A stretch of 64,000 nt of DNA from Hawksworthiomyces lignivorus. Lineage: Eukaryota > Ascomycota > Sordariomycetes > Ophiostomatales > Ophiostomataceae. Below the pieces are notes generated by a model that worked only from the letters and a program-made list of their open reading frames with translations, made no database searches and was not told the DNA's origin. Positions 24,376 through 36,882 of this stretch are shown piece after piece. The stretch covers positions 1,240,001-1,304,000 of the forward strand of contig NTMA01000001.1 of NCBI GenBank assembly GCA_002917075.1. The letters run 5' to 3'. Numbering within the stretch: position 1 is the first letter of the stretch; the number at the start of each line of letters is the position of its first letter. The translations under genes were made by a program, and so were the position numbers.

Positions 24376-25115
24376 AGATGACCGTAGTATCTTCATACGA
24401 TATCAGCATACACTACGGCAGGTGATTTAGATATTATATAAGCACTACTCGGGGGTTGTTCCAAGGTACGGTGTGTGGAAGGGGCACCGTTGTTACCCCT
24501 TAATGGGAAGCTTGGGCTTGTTGAGTTTGCTGAGCTGGCGCCTAGCCATCATGATCGCCTGACAGATTTCATACTGTTATTATACGCATAACAGTAAATC
24601 AATATATATAGCGTACTGTACACATTACGCTGAGAACTACTCCCTTCGACTGCTCCAACAGCTGTCTTCTGCTTTCTAATGAAATCGTAGTCGCACAGCT
24701 GATGTAATACGAGTATGTTGCTGAGCGTATATGAGAAAGGATAACGGTTTGTGAACAAGAATCAACCGGGCAAAATGGACTAGCTAGTAATTAAACATAA
24801 TATGATTTACAGTCTGGATTTCTATAGCCTCAATCATTCTGTTTAGTTTTGGCCTTACTAAGACGGCTATATTTCTTATTTATCTAGAGATCCTAACACG
24901 ACAGCACTGTCCACACTGGGGTGTTCTTGGCTTGTAAAACGAACTCATTTTCGTTCAAATATCTGACGCCCAGATAGAGTCAAAACTAATAAAAATGTCG
25001 ACGAGACATATTTACTATGGAATAAAGCAATAATTATCTGCAAATATGTTTAAAATCGTAATACAAGCTCCAATGCGACTAGAATTCAACTCGCATAACC
25101 ACTCGCTAACATGGC

Positions 25116-25835
25116 CTAGATCATCAATATAGAGATTAACCCCGCTAGTCCAATAACAACAAATACAGATGCAACATTCCCTGATGCCGTGTTGGTACAC
25201 GGATTAGCAGCACGACGTCGGTATCCATTTCCACCACTTGATCCTTGAGTCTGAGTTGGCGTACAGGCTTCTGTTGAGGCTGCTGTCGGGGCTGCTGTAG
25301 ATGACGCAGAGGACGAAGCGGCGTTGGCGGCAAAGATACCACCAAATGGAGCCGGTGGACTAACAGCAGTAGACACAGACTTAGCATTAGCTTGATAGGT
25401 AGCAAGTGTCTGATTCGAGTTGGCATTGACGACACCCGACATGCCATTGACGCAGTGGCTGCCTGTGTTCTGACTGCAGTAGAAGAAGATGGGCTCAGTC
25501 GAGTTGACCGTAACCTGGAAAACATTGGACTAAATAACATTAGCTTAGAAACACATCTTCGGCTAAGAAGAGGTTAAATTACTTACACTCTCTCCAGAGC
25601 TCACAGAGACGAAACCGGAGTAGAAGCCACCAGTCTTGGCGGGCTGGCAGGGAGTATCGAAATCACCCATGACTACGCTGTGCATCAATGGATGGAAGTG
25701 AAACTCGAGCGTATCGCCAACGGCAGCTGTGACCGTGTTTGGACTGAAAGCAAGACCATTCTGGCCAGCGTCGATCCGAATAATTGTTGCTGTGCTGCAT
25801 ACAGCTAGTCCTAGCAGAATAGTCGTGGGATTCAT
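25116..25835 (-). CDS. GPI-type extracellular cupredoxin (serine-rich), 2 exons
   Basis: Exons 25835-25587 and 25529-25116 join across a 57-base GT...AG intron to give 220 residues. A short signal peptide (about residues 1-17) leads into a plastocyanin-like domain. The ligand set of a blue-copper site is visible: His52 in PLMHSV, then Cys101, His108 and Met113 in the FYCSQ...HC..GM stretch brought together by the splice. A Ser/Ala/Thr-rich linker follows (about 140-190). The protein ends in a hydrophobic tail typical of GPI anchoring. Proteins of this kind sit on the fungal cell surface or wall; whether they carry electrons or merely bind copper is not established. The in-frame ATG at 25862 would spoil the signal peptide, so 25835 is preferred. 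Confidence 0.9.
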
Positions 25836-28800
25836 TTTTTTTGTATGATACGTAAATACCAAGCCAAGACAATTAAGATGCGGTTAAAGAAAATTTGAGC
25901 GTACAGGTCGAATTTGTCGGTTCTATAGAAGTCGGCTGTAGTTTACTTGGCACAATTGAATGTCTCTTATAAGGTCGGAGGTGTAGTAGTCGGGATCATC
26001 AATCTAGCCGGTATTGTACACAGCCTCTTTTTGCGGGAGCATAGAGGTACCGCGTATGGTTCAAATAGCATTTCATCCTCAGTTTCATATTCTAATCGAT
26101 GTAAATAGACCAAATCTTACTGCCGCTTGTCTAGATTTGTATTAGTTGTCTACGTAAGCTTACTTAAAAGCTAAAATTCGAGGAGAGACGAACGCTTTGT
26201 TCTCTCTCAAATTGAACCGTCTTCTGGATCCGGTACACTTTGAATAACTCATACGCGTTGCCTCTTGGGTAAAACCAGATTTACGCTAAGATGAGCGCGT
26301 AGTTTTGGGTACAATGGAACACTTCGCATGTCAAGTTTCAGCACCTACATGTACTCATTTGTTGGACCTGGCCGAAGTTAGCCTTTGTAAATGCGGCGTC
26401 GGCTCTTATGTTAGTCCGAGGTGTGAAAATGAATTTATCCCTGCCCTTAGCCCAACTCGTCATCAGTTGTAGAACGCAACTATCGCAATTAGTATTTCGA
26501 CGGCTTTTATTCTGAGCTTCACCTGTGGCAGTTTCATACCATAGGTTATTCACGGATGCGTGTGAATCTTTCTTTGGCTTTTCAGAACGGCTGGTCGCAA
26601 GTGACTTCAGTCTAAAGTGTTAACGACAGCTAATTTTGATTATATAATAAGTAATTGAAAGAAAACTTAGTCGCCAATGCAAAGCTGTTTCATTAAATAA
26701 AATAACAAACCAAACCCCGCCGTCTTTGGCTAGCCTGAACCATAGTTTGTGATAGATTTAAATAGCTATTGAGTTGTAGATGGGGATACCCCTTTGAAGT
26801 GTGGCAGGAGAGTGGAGGATCTAGCTGTCGAGAGCTATTCTGCCCTCACTCACCGCATACAAAAGGAGGACGGACTTCTAAACTTTCCCGTTAGACAAGG
26901 AATGGAGGCACCTGAATATACACAATTTGAACAGATAGAGCATCGGATTAGAGAGGAACCTGTTCGCCAAGGCAAGAAAGAAGTCATTCGGTTACAAATT
27001 GGTCAATAACTGAAAAGGCCTTTGGCCACAGTCCAGAGGCCGACCCGACCCCAAGGCCATAGCTGTCTCACCGCAGAACCCGGCCATCTACGCCATAATG
27101 GAGGCTGCCTAACTTTCTACGTAGGTAGATCCATAAAGCTTATAGACCAGTCGTCCAGTGGCTTTTATATGAGCTGCTGGTGAGTCATGATGGTCTTGGC
27201 GGTGAGGTTGAGTTGAAGGGTCAGCCCAGTTCGCTTCCATTATACGTTTTCTTTCTTTTTTTTTTTAAAAAAAATAATAAAAAATAGTCCCATACCTTTC
27301 ACTGCAACCCAATCGATTACTATGATGCTACGGCGGTTCATATTATATGCAGAGTTCTCAGCCCTAGGCTTTAAGGAGACCTGGAAAGTTGATATAGAAC
27401 AACGTGGAGTCCGCGTGGCATTTAGTTACAGGGCTACATTAGCCACTCGAAGAGCTCACTGACGTAAAATAATACGAAAGTAGAGTTTTGAAGCTCCTCG
27501 CCAATTGAGAAACGAAGTTAGCTCATATAGTGGACACGGCTCGCATTTAGAATAATTCGGCCGCGAGATTCAAGCTGAAGACCTGTTAGAATAAAACATC
27601 ACCGCAGCTATGGACCGGCTTATTTCCTATCACTGTTAAAGGTCATTGCAACAGACTTGCCGACGAACCAGCCGTACATAGTTATTTCGCCTGTGTAGAT
27701 GATCACATAAAGATTGAGGCATATTCTTGTCCTTTCAAAGCCCGTCGCATCCCAACATCTGAAGGAGTTAGAAGAATCTGTGACCAATAACGCCAGTCTC
27801 TGCAAAAAATGTAAAAGGAAATCTCACAACATAACCTTGCGCTTTTGAATACCAGAAGCCAGGTACTTTAGAAAATTCCATACCTCATTAGAGCACCGAT
27901 GATCTATTGCACAATACGCTTCCACGTTGAGAATGACCTCATAGCCACCGATTTATGTACAGTAACCAAATATATGGTCCTGTAAAAACCGCCGTTAGTC
28001 ATCTAAAGTTGACGCAAATGAGTAGCGGAAAGAGAGGGAGATATATTAGAAATATAGTAGAGATATATATATAAGCGTGATTTTTTGTGTATTTATCTCG
28101 AATTTTTAATCTGAATTTACTACATCTGCCTTAACCTTTTGATGGCTCAGTAAAAGGCATCTGGTTTGGCCAACTTAGGTAATCTAGTTCGTGTGACCAA
28201 TCAGAATATTATGCTGTATAAGGGGGGGGCGGTGCCTCTACTAAAAAAGGGCGGTGCGTGCATTAATTCCCGTCGTTTTTCGCGCATAGTAAGAGGTTTG
28301 CCACTAATGTTGCTATTGTGTCGGCTACTATTAACTAATCATCGAGTGCGTGAAATCAAGCAATTACGCGCCCATCAAAAAAATGCATGCCCATTTGCTT
28401 ATGTACTCTATGATGCTGTGCCCTTAGCTTTATTTCGGGCTTCATCTAATTAGACTGTAATTTATGCTCACCAAATAGTCACTGTATTTTGGAGACAAAA
28501 TTCTTGATTAAAATAGGCGCTCACAACAAAAAGTGGAAGATTATCAGATTGTGGTGGATTAGGGCTGAATTTTTAATCATTTAAGAACCGCAAAAATCTG
28601 CAGCACCTTGAGGAAATTGGGTATATATGAATATGCTTTTTCAACATTAACACATGCAAATTGAAAACAAGGAGTAGCTGGTTCTTAAGTCCGCATACTT
28701 CCTAGATGTACTTTACTTACTCTGCGCAAATACTAAATGGGCAAAATCCCTCCACCAAGTGACACAGAGTGCTTTGAAATTATAGCACTAAAGTAGGTCC

Positions 28801-28998
28801 TTGTGAGAGAACAATGAGAGGTTTGTGTGTATAAAGTGGATACCAAGCTGTGCTCGTGATAAACTTACATTTTTGCTGGTAGTGGAAAAGCGGTGAATAT
28901 CTTTCGCCGCTCGTAAATATTAATATCGCTCTTCTCATCCTCCACGACTACCTGACCACTTCCAGCTGTCTTCATCTGTTTCTCATTTCATTTCTGAG
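25836..28998. other. Spacer with repeat B relic
   Basis: About 3.2 kb. The only structured part is repeat B copy 1 (26806-27240). An ATCTGATAA motif on the minus strand at 28541-28549 lies 450 bases upstream of the mannitol dehydrogenase and is probably chance. The frame at 28166-28453 looks random. Confidence 0.55.
26806..27240 (+). repeat. Dispersed repeat B, copy 1
   Basis: Aligns by eye with 41151-41610. The shared blocks, in order, are gtggaggat, gagctattctgcc, ctcaccgc with catacaaaag, ggcacctgaatata or its variant, attggt, aaaaggcc, and gaggccgacccg. A tail with gggtcagccc follows at about 27210 (41575 in the other copy). Translated, both copies give VED.A..SYSA..HR and later LKRPLA..QRPTRP, so the ancestor probably coded for protein. 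The element type is not identified. Confidence 0.6.
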
Positions 28999-30516
28999 AT
29001 GGCAACCATCAAACTCAAAAGCGCGAACTTGCCCCTAATCGTGGCGGCTCGCACTGTTGGAGCACACGTAACCGTGCCGACCTACTCTCGCGGCAGCGCC
29101 TTAAAAGAGGGCATCGTTCATATCGGAGTTGGTGGTTTTCATCGCGCGCACCTGGCAGTGTATATCGACAAGCTGATCGCCGACTATGGAGTAACTGACT
29201 ACGCCATTGCGGGTGTCGGTTTGCAGCCCTTTGATTCCAGTATGCGTGACGCTCTTAATGGGCAAGACCGACTGTATACTGTTGTCGAACGCTCGGCCAA
29301 GGGTAATAGCGCGCACGTCGTTGGTAGTATCAACACCTATTTATTTGCGCCAGACGATCGGGAGGCCGTTGTCGCCAAAATGGCCCACCCAGATACGTAT
29401 ATCGTATCGTTAACCATTACTGAAAGCGGCTACTACTATGATGAACATACCCACGAACTACTTAGCGACCACCCAGATATTCAGTTTGACCTAGACCCAG
29501 CCAACGCCGAAGTGCCACGAACTGCCTTTGGTTTCCTGTATGCTGCTCTGGCACGCCGCCACGCTCATGGTCAGCAGCCCTTTACTGTGTTATCGTGTGA
29601 TAACATCCATCAGAATGGATCTGTAACCAAATCAATGCTCGAGTCGTTTGCACGTCTGCGCGATCCCGTTATTGCTGATTGGATCTCGAAGCATGGAGCG
29701 TTTCCGAACTCTATGGTTGACCGCATTACTCCCCAGACAAAAACTGCCGACAAGAAAGCTTTGGCCGATACATTTGGCGTCGAAGATGCCTGGCCTGTTG
29801 TAACAGAGCCATTCATGCAATGGGTTGTCGAAGACCGGTTTGTCAATGGCCAACGCCCACCGTTTGAAAAAGTTGGTGTACAGGTGGTTGAAGATGTTAG
29901 CGACGTCGAGCGCTTTGAGAAGCACAAGCTGCGCCTTCTCAACGGCAGCCATTCCGCTCTCGGGTATCCAGGCCAGCTCGCCGGCTTTCACTACGTGCAC
30001 GAGGTCATAGCTCACCCCGATTTCCAAAACTTTGTCTGGCAGATGATGCATGAGGAAGTTAAGCCACTGCTGCCAGCCATCCCGGGTGTCGATATTGACT
30101 CCTACTGCCACACGCTCATAGAGCGCTTCTCCAATCCCACTATAATGGACCAGTTGCCGCGTATCTGCCTTAATGCTAGCGGGAAGATACCCAAGTTCAT
30201 TATGCCGTCGATTGCAGAGAATATCTGGGTCACCGGACCCTTCCGTCGTCTATGCTTCGTGACCGCTTCCTGGTTCCATTATATCGGTGGTGTTGACGAC
30301 AAGGGGAACGAATTCGACGTTGAGGACCCCATGCGTGAGGAACTGCAAGAATTGGCGCGCCAAGGTGGCACTGATCCATCGGCATTACTCAGTATCAAAA
30401 CTCTGTTTGGTGACGATCTTCGCACTGACAAGCGCTTTATCAAAGAATTGACAGATGCCCTGGTGGCCATTAAGCGGGATGGGGTCCTCAAAGCTATCAC
30501 CGACTACATTGACTGA
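28999..30516 (+). CDS. Mannitol 2-dehydrogenase (polyol-specific long-chain dehydrogenase family)
   Basis: Single-exon 505-residue enzyme of the long-chain mannitol dehydrogenase family, which interconverts D-mannitol and D-fructose with NAD(H) in the cytosol. The N-terminal nucleotide-binding part carries IVHIGVGGFHRAHLAVY (near residue 39). Next comes TITESGYYYDEHTHEL, then the NSMVDRITPQT motif, and the catalytic helix KHKLRLLNGSHSALGYPG (near residue 310) with its lysine. The C-terminal helical domain is complete. Length matches fungal and pseudomonad relatives (about 490-505 residues). Mannitol is a common fungal carbon store and stress solute, so this need not be tied to neighbouring genes. 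No lesion seen. Confidence 0.95.
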   Translation: MATIKLKSANLPLIVAARTVGAHVTVPTYSRGSALKEGIVHIGVGGFHRAHLAVYIDKLIADYGVTDYAIAGVGLQPFDSSMRDALNGQDRLYTVVERSAKGNSAHVVGSINTYLFAPDDREAVVAKMAHPDTYIVSLTITESGYYYDEHTHELLSDHPDIQFDLDPANAEVPRTAFGFLYAALARRHAHGQQPFTVLSCDNIHQNGSVTKSMLESFARLRDPVIADWISKHGAFPNSMVDRITPQTKTADKKALADTFGVEDAWPVVTEPFMQWVVEDRFVNGQRPPFEKVGVQVVEDVSDVERFEKHKLRLLNGSHSALGYPGQLAGFHYVHEVIAHPDFQNFVWQMMHEEVKPLLPAIPGVDIDSYCHTLIERFSNPTIMDQLPRICLNASGKIPKFIMPSIAENIWVTGPFRRLCFVTASWFHYIGGVDDKGNEFDVEDPMREELQELARQGGTDPSALLSIKTLFGDDLRTDKRFIKELTDALVAIKRDGVLKAITDYID

Positions 30517-33500
30517 AAGGTGGAGAGTGGTGGCAGAGAATCAACAGCTCCTACGATTCATGACGTTCCCCTAAATGCTTCATTTCTTCAATATAGGTGG
30601 GCGAGCCAGGTACACGACAATACAAGCATAAGGCGGTGCTCACTGGCTTGAACATAGTACGCATGGATCACCTTCCTATATATATACGTATTTGTGTGTG
30701 TTGGTGTATGTTTGTGGGTAATTAAAGTAGTACATCATAGACAAAACTTAGATTTAGATTAAAATGTTGTTTTGATAACATTATATTCTGCTCGATTTTT
30801 CAGTAATCTCCAAACTATATACCCAGAAGATAATTACCAACTTCTTTCATAGCCCCTAGAGTTTAATCGTATTTATTAGCCAATCCTGACTATTTACGTC
30901 TAATCTAGGTGGAACCCTCTGGGGCAGAAACCACCGCTTAATTAAGTGAAGATATTATTGTACAAAATAAGACAGTCTGGGGTAGTAATAGTAGTAGTAG
31001 TAGTTAAACAAAGGAGATTGTATTAATAGTGAGTAGGGCTACGTCTGTGACGTATCCTCCTCGAGTTGGCCTGCCAAGTTGTACGCTGGTATACGCCCGC
31101 TCCGTTTGAGCCACCGCAGTACGGGACGGGCCGTCGGCCCTCCCGTCTTCAGGCGGTGATTCAGGTCAGCCGGAGTCTGGTTTCATAGCCCCTAAGCAAA
31201 GGCTTCTTAATGGCGTTGAGGTGGAAGCTAGTTATCTATAATGCATTAGAGTGCCAGTTTACTTTTTACAAGAATAGATGTGTGATTCCAACTATGTAAT
31301 TTGCATGAGAAGCCTATCCAGATGCGGATATGTGATTCCAGTTTCGTATGCATAAACCTTAGAATGCAGAATACTATAATTGACCTAGCTTAATAATCGT
31401 TGTTGGTGCTAATACTCTATTTTTGACGAGGTTTAACAGTCTTAACTTCGTACAGTTCTAATACAAAATCTAACAATACTTGGCTGTCTCGACAGAAATG
31501 AACGATAACAGCCTCAGAAGCGTGGTCAATACACTCCGCTAAGTATGTAATAGTATATACAATAGCTCTATCAAAATATAGCAGGATACTTCGTCTTACA
31601 GCGGAAATCAAAACGGTGAAGTTTTATTCAGACTTTGATATCCTCTAAGACCGGTGGGCACACGTTGATGCAGTTTTCTTATGAACAGCTTGAACTTAGA
31701 TAACAAATGCAGTTCTAGCTACGAACTCAGTATTGGCGAGTAAAATTATATATTGAGAGAATATGATTTAGCTTATGCTGTTTTTGATCAACTTGATTTA
31801 TCATTAACAAGTGAGAACTTCTTACACTTGTACTGTATAGAAGACAGGTTCGGAGAGCCGCGCTTGCGATTTATCGACACTCTGTACTCAAGAAAAGATT
31901 GAATTTGAATGTGCCCGTAGAAGATTAGGCGCAAAGAGGGACCCTCAATTTTGATAAGCTGTGCACAAGCTGGGCACAAAAATAAGAAACAAGGTATCGG
32001 TTGTGTTTCTTGGTTCTATCTTTTCCAAATGTGAATTACAATCGAAGAGGACAATTATTTAACTCAAATTTTATACCTTTTTTCCGGAAAAGGCCCTCGT
32101 TGTTTAAATAGCATTAATATATGTAGTAGATTTACTTAATGAAATTCAAAATTCAGAAACTAGTGACAGGAAATTAAATTTAATAGCGGAATTTCAATTC
32201 ACTTCGGAAGGCTCCCGTTACTCGTGTTCTGCCTACTGTGTTGGCAGCTCAGCTGCACCACGAATAGTGTCCAGCGTAGGCTTTCGTAACGGGCCTGTAC
32301 CAGCAACACTCGTTCCAACCGTACTAGCCGCCATGGCTGGCGACGAAAGTGCCGTCGTTAGTGTGTGTGTTATAAGCCGCGTTGGGGCTAGAGGGCGAGA
32401 CCTGATTGGAGTTGGGAGAGCTGGTTGACAGGGCAATGTCCGTAAACTTAGTTCTAAGTAGGTTGTTGGTCGAATAGGCTAAGATTGATACGAGATTCTG
32501 AAAGAACTCTGATCTTTCTCCGTGGAGAAGTAGGTCATCTCATCTCGTGGGAACTCAGCCGTTCTTACTCAGCCCCAGTTATGACGCTCAAATATTTGTT
32601 TCACATACAACAACTCAACTCAGTATTAACGCTGTGACCGCGCACGCTGTCTTTACTTTATCTTGGCTTGTCATATTCATAAAATTTCCAATGTCGGCGC
32701 TTAAGTGGTTCGCGATAAAATTTCGTGAGCCCTCCAGTGGTGTTGAGTTATTAACTCTCTTTTCTAGACCCTAGAATTTATGAATAATTGATTAAATTAG
32801 ATTGCCGCCGGGTCAACAAGCCGACAAGACGGTGTTTATCACGGCGCCTATGTCTTCAATTGAGCGGTCTGATCTTTACGCACTAGGTGGCCCGCATTGG
32901 ACAACGGCGTACACTCAATTACCCTCCATTGGTCGTCTTGATCTTTAACAACCGTGCTCTCAGCTGTGTTCGCGAAGTGTTAGCTGTGAAAACCCAATAC
33001 GGATATTTGGTACCGTTCCAACAGAGAATGATCCCGGCCTAGCTTATAAAAATGGGAATCTATAATTACAGAGGATAAGTGCATAGAATATCGTGCTTTT
33101 CAGCCTCGAAACATTAATTCTGGAAATAATTCACAGTTAGGTGACATATACGTAAGTGTTTCTATCAGTGGGTTTTACAACGTAACGGGGATATTTGAAA
33201 TTGAGCTAAGAAGGCTCTTAGGAGCAAAGACACCCGCTGGAGTGATAGTCGTTATCTCTGACGCCGCTCAAGTATAAGATAAAATTCAATTTGCAGCATC
33301 TGGCCTGGTTAGACATACCATATTATTCAATGCGCACAGCGAAGCGGTAATAGAATTAGAAGTCGTTTGAACAATAAGTCTAGAATTAAGTAAAACTATC
33401 AAAACAACCACGCACCTGCTTTAACAAACCTGGATCACCATTGACAATGTGGGCACAGATGGGACAAAAGCACGTCCTTAAACATGGTGGGATGCTTCAT

Positions 33501-33919
33501 ACGACTTGGGCCCTTAGCTCAGTCCTGGGAACCCACTATCAATGTGCGGTAACCATGTAACGTTGGTGCTGAAGCAGGGTGTGAGCTTAACCGCAGCTCA
33601 ACAAATTCCCACCATGATATGACGTATCTTATATTCAATAAACTTCGAAGCACTTACGTTGTGATGATTTAGGCAACCAATATCCTTTGATCTTACTGGC
33701 CAGGATAAATGAGTTAATTCACCCGCCATCATGGGGAGGTCAGCTCTTGTATTGCGAATTAGAATTGTACACCGCCCTTTTCATAAGTTTTCTAATTGTA
33801 TATAAACCCCATGTAGATACAATAGTAGAGTGCCCAAGAAAATAGCAAAGGCCTCCGCAGAATTTGCATCATCAGACTGCTTTTCCAACTTAATTGTCAA
33901 ATCACCATTTTTAAACACA
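30517..33919. other. Spacer with repeat C relic
   Basis: About 3.4 kb without a supportable gene. It contains repeat C copy 2 (30872-30985), which ends in a short TAG/GTA trinucleotide tract, and a more GC-rich patch at 31040-31160. The frame at 32233-32436 (minus) is Pro/Thr-rich but has no context and is not called. Confidence 0.55.
30872..31160 (+). repeat. Repeat C copy 2
   Basis: The segment agccaatcctgactat...ggaaccctc...ggcagaaacc aligns in order with the minus strand of 23560-23650. A trinucleotide tract follows, then a GC-rich patch (31040-31160), which parallels the GC-rich patch beside copy 1. It is probably a decayed copy of the same element in the opposite orientation. Confidence 0.45.
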
Positions 33920-35230
33920 ATGGCACTGCTCCAGTTTACGGACGAAGATATCGTCTCTACAAAAATCATACAACAGTTGTCGCAGACTCCATATGCTTGC
34001 TCTTCATTATCGCAATTAGCTACTAGGCCTGGTAACTTTGTTTATCGAGGCATCTTAAAAAATTCAATTCTTTTCCAAGACAGAGTCGCAGCTAAGAGCA
34101 TCATAATCAAACATTCCACTGTCTCTACGTCTAATAGTTCCCCGATTGACATGGTAAGCTTTGTGGCTATGTTTCCTCTTTGTTAATAGAGTTTTTTCTT
34201 TTAAAGTACGAGTGGTATGCAGCAGCAGAGTGTTAATTTCCGTATTCTTACTAGACTTTTGAAGAATTGTTACTCAATTCAATCGCCAAGTTCTCGCCTA
34301 CTGTTGACCCAACTACTATAATTAAGACACCACATCTTTACCTACATAATCGCGAAAAAAATACGTTGGTATTAGAAGATTTCTATAATACTAATGGGTT
34401 CAAGTCAATATTAATCTCACCTAATGTTGATAAACTTCTCCCGCAGCATAGTCCGGCTGCTATTGGCCGCTCGTTGGGGGTTTGGCTTCATTCCTTCCAT
34501 TCGTGGGCTTCGGAGCCTGAGCAAATGGTTCTCCAGACGCAAATCTTTCAGAATGACTCGACGCGAAAAATAAAGTATCTTTTCACATATAATGGTTTTC
34601 TCAGAGTACTTGAAAACTACCCTGAACTCCTGGGTGATTATAAGATAATCTTGGAAGCTGTCCGAGAAGCTGCTGAAAAAGAGTTTGAAAAACCATTAAT
34701 GAAGCAAGATGAAAATTGGGGGCTTATACACGGGGATTTCTGGTCAGGAAAGTACGTTTTAAGTTCTATATTCTTCCATATTACGTTAATTATGTTAATT
34801 TCCTGATCCTAGCATTTTACTACCGACCACAGGGTGGCAAGAACCATTATCACCACAGAGAGTTAACCAACTCTTCATTATCGACTGGGAGTTCATTCAA
34901 GTCGGCCACCGATCTAGCGATCTTGGACAAATTATCGGCGATCTTTATGAGCGGAAAATATACAATAATCTTGATATTGCCATGTCAGTTATGGACGGAG
35001 TCATTGACGGTTATGGCGTATTAAACGATGATATGGCTTTTAGGACGGTTATTTATGTAGGCGTTCATTTGATTAACTGGTATAATAGACGCCCCCAAAA
35101 AGGTCCAAGGATAGTTCCTCCAGAGAGGATTGTAGCCGGCTTAACGACCGGGAGAGATTTCATTGTACAAGGATGGAAAAGGAACAAATCTTTTTTTGAG
35201 GACACTGTACTAGCATCACTATTTAAATAG
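33920..35230 (+). CDS. Aminoglycoside phosphotransferase (APH)/choline-kinase-like protein, 3 exons
   Basis: Small-molecule kinase fold of the APH family; fungal members are common and mostly uncharacterised. Exons 33920-34153, 34255-34751 and 34813-35230 give 382 residues with GT...AG junctions in phase. The last junction completes the catalytic Brenner motif HGDFWSGN, which the unspliced frame lacks. The metal-binding aspartate follows in FIIDWEF. An N-terminal RPGNFVYRG resembles the ATP-binding loop region, and IGRSLGVWLHSFHSW is family-typical. No signal peptide. Antibiotic resistance should not be assumed: the substrate may be a sugar, choline-like or methylthioribose-like compound. It stands alone between repeat-bearing spacers. 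Confidence 0.88.
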
Positions 35231-36532
35231 ATATGAAGAAAGTGCTTTCTGCTGTTTCTGATTGAATAATGTTAATAATTATTGTATCAAATATTATTCG
35301 AGTCCAGTTTCCTAAGGCTTTCTGTTTAGTTGACTTCTTATACTGGCCTCTAGTCGATGCGTGTTAATATTAAGATCAAAGCAGGCTAACTGGAGCAGAA
35401 ACAGATATGGCCAAAAAAAAAAAAGCCTGGCGTAAAAAGGCAAGTATAAATGAATACGTCTGACATCCGTGAATTAAACATGAAAAAGACGTTTACCGAA
35501 ACAAGAAAAGGGTAGGGAAAATATGTGCTAACTGCGGACGGAATATTTGCAAGACAGTCGTTCGGCCCATTTGGGGCATTGTCTTTCATTCCACGTCGTG
35601 GTAAAAGAACGGCCGAGAATAGCGGACTGATTTTTAAACAACGAAGAGCACAATATCGCTGTTTAACTCATGTGTAAAGCGTGTATTATGCCCATAGAGA
35701 ATTGGCGGTCATTTTACTTTTCAGCTACGGTGTTTAAGATGGCAAGCGACAACCTCCGTGCCATGGACGCAATGCTGCCACAACACAAAATACGGCCATT
35801 GAAAGAATTACGATAAGATTGAAACATGCTACCACAGGATATCTCAAGATTAAGACATGTGAGGGCTAGCAGTTCTTGTAAAACTACTTAAAGTACAAGT
35901 GTCAAAACAACGCGGCCTTCAACTATGAACTTATCACGCGGTTGGCGTAATACCGTATGATCAATTAAGTGCAGAGAGACTTTCGGCGAGTTGATTGTCT
36001 TGTATTTATCAATTTATTTATCAATTATATTCTAACCCATCACCTACCGAAGACTTACAGACCCCATAGAGACATCATTGCGTCCTATTTATTTCCATAT
36101 CCTACTTTCATGTTCAACATGTACCTGGTGTGAATTCTTGATATCAGCCAACACGATAGGAGTTAACACGAAACAATAGGGAACTAAAAGAAAGAGGAGG
36201 AAAAACTGTTGCCGCTTCAGTTCAAAGCGGCAACGTTGATATTTTTGCTTGTCGGAGAAAAGGCCGATAGGCGGATAGTTAGCGGCAGCTAGCAGCATCA
36301 ACTAACCCTACACGATATGTCCGGCCCCGGACTGGCGCTGTTGGACACGCAACAGCAATTGAGAATTGTATTGCTGTTCAGGACCTGGACTAATTCTGTT
36401 TTTGCAATGTACCATAGTTGGAAAACACACATTTCCTTTTATAAATACGTCATCTGAAGCTCTAAGTACTAGATGTCACACATCTAATGCGATGCATACC
36501 TATCCAACTTCCCTGTCCATCACAGCATTATC
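35231..36532. other. Spacer
   Basis: About 1.3 kb of AT-rich DNA. No family match in any frame and no clear repeat beyond short A and T runs. Small frames at 35386 and 36089 (minus) look random. Confidence 0.55.
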
Positions 36533-36730
36533 ATGGGTGTCAAGATCTTAGAAGCAAAGACAAAGCCGTTGCCGGATGGCGTGTACACACCAGTTATCAC
36601 AATTTACGATGACACCCTCGCACAGAACGTCGACCTGGATGCCATGTACAGGCATGCCTAGCACCTTGTGAAGAGCGGCATGCACGGGTTGGTATACCTT
36701 GGCACAAATGGCGAGATGGGTTACATGATA
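36533..36730 (+). pseudogene. Truncated dihydrodipicolinate-synthase (DapA)-family relic
   Basis: The frame from ATG 36533 reads PDGVYTPVITIYDD, then NVDLDAMYRHA, stop, HLVKSGMHGLVYLGTNGEMG. This is the characteristic beginning of the DapA/N-acetylneuraminate lyase aldolase family, including the loop that ends in the GTNGE (GxTGE) motif. An in-frame TAG at 36659-36661 interrupts it, where relatives usually have Glu or Gln. Similarity ends near 36730, so the remaining three quarters of a roughly 300-residue enzyme are missing. A substrate for the ancestor (keto-acid sugar or hydroxyproline pathway) cannot be told. Identity rests on motif recognition by eye. Confidence 0.75.
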
Positions 36731-36882
36731 TGGAGCCCAATACTATAATGCATAATCGAGACGTGCACTAGAACCATATACTCTGATAACGACTTGTGAT
36801 CTCAACAGTTCTTGACAACATCTGTATTGGAAGCTCATACGTTCTTAGCCAAAAAAGATATGCAGCACAGTCACGTGGGAGT

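Larger units (their letters stand above)
20901..25115. other. Long repeat-rich spacer
   Basis: About 4.2 kb without a supportable gene. It contains a repeat-C relic with an ATCT microsatellite and a GC-rich patch (23390-23660), and repeat A copy 2 (24303-24375). The small frames at 21048, 21313, 21877, 22553 and 22945 show no domain or family match. Confidence 0.6.

Noticed and set aside
25836..25862. Upstream ATG of the cupredoxin gene
   Set aside because: Starting there would add a charged segment before the signal peptide; the ATG at 25835 gives a proper secretion signal.
28166..28453. 95-codon frame upstream of mannitol dehydrogenase
   Set aside because: Composition looks random, no domain, no splice partners and no family resemblance.
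28541..28549. ATCTGATAA site upstream of mannitol dehydrogenase
   Set aside because: Single copy, about one expected by chance in this window, and no known iron link for this gene.
32233..32436. Pro/Thr-rich minus-strand frame
   Set aside because: Low-complexity composition and no recognisable continuation on either side.
33830..33919. Upstream extension of the APH-like protein from a GTG codon
   Set aside because: Fungal nuclear genes rarely start at GTG; the ATG at 33920 fits the family's N-terminus.
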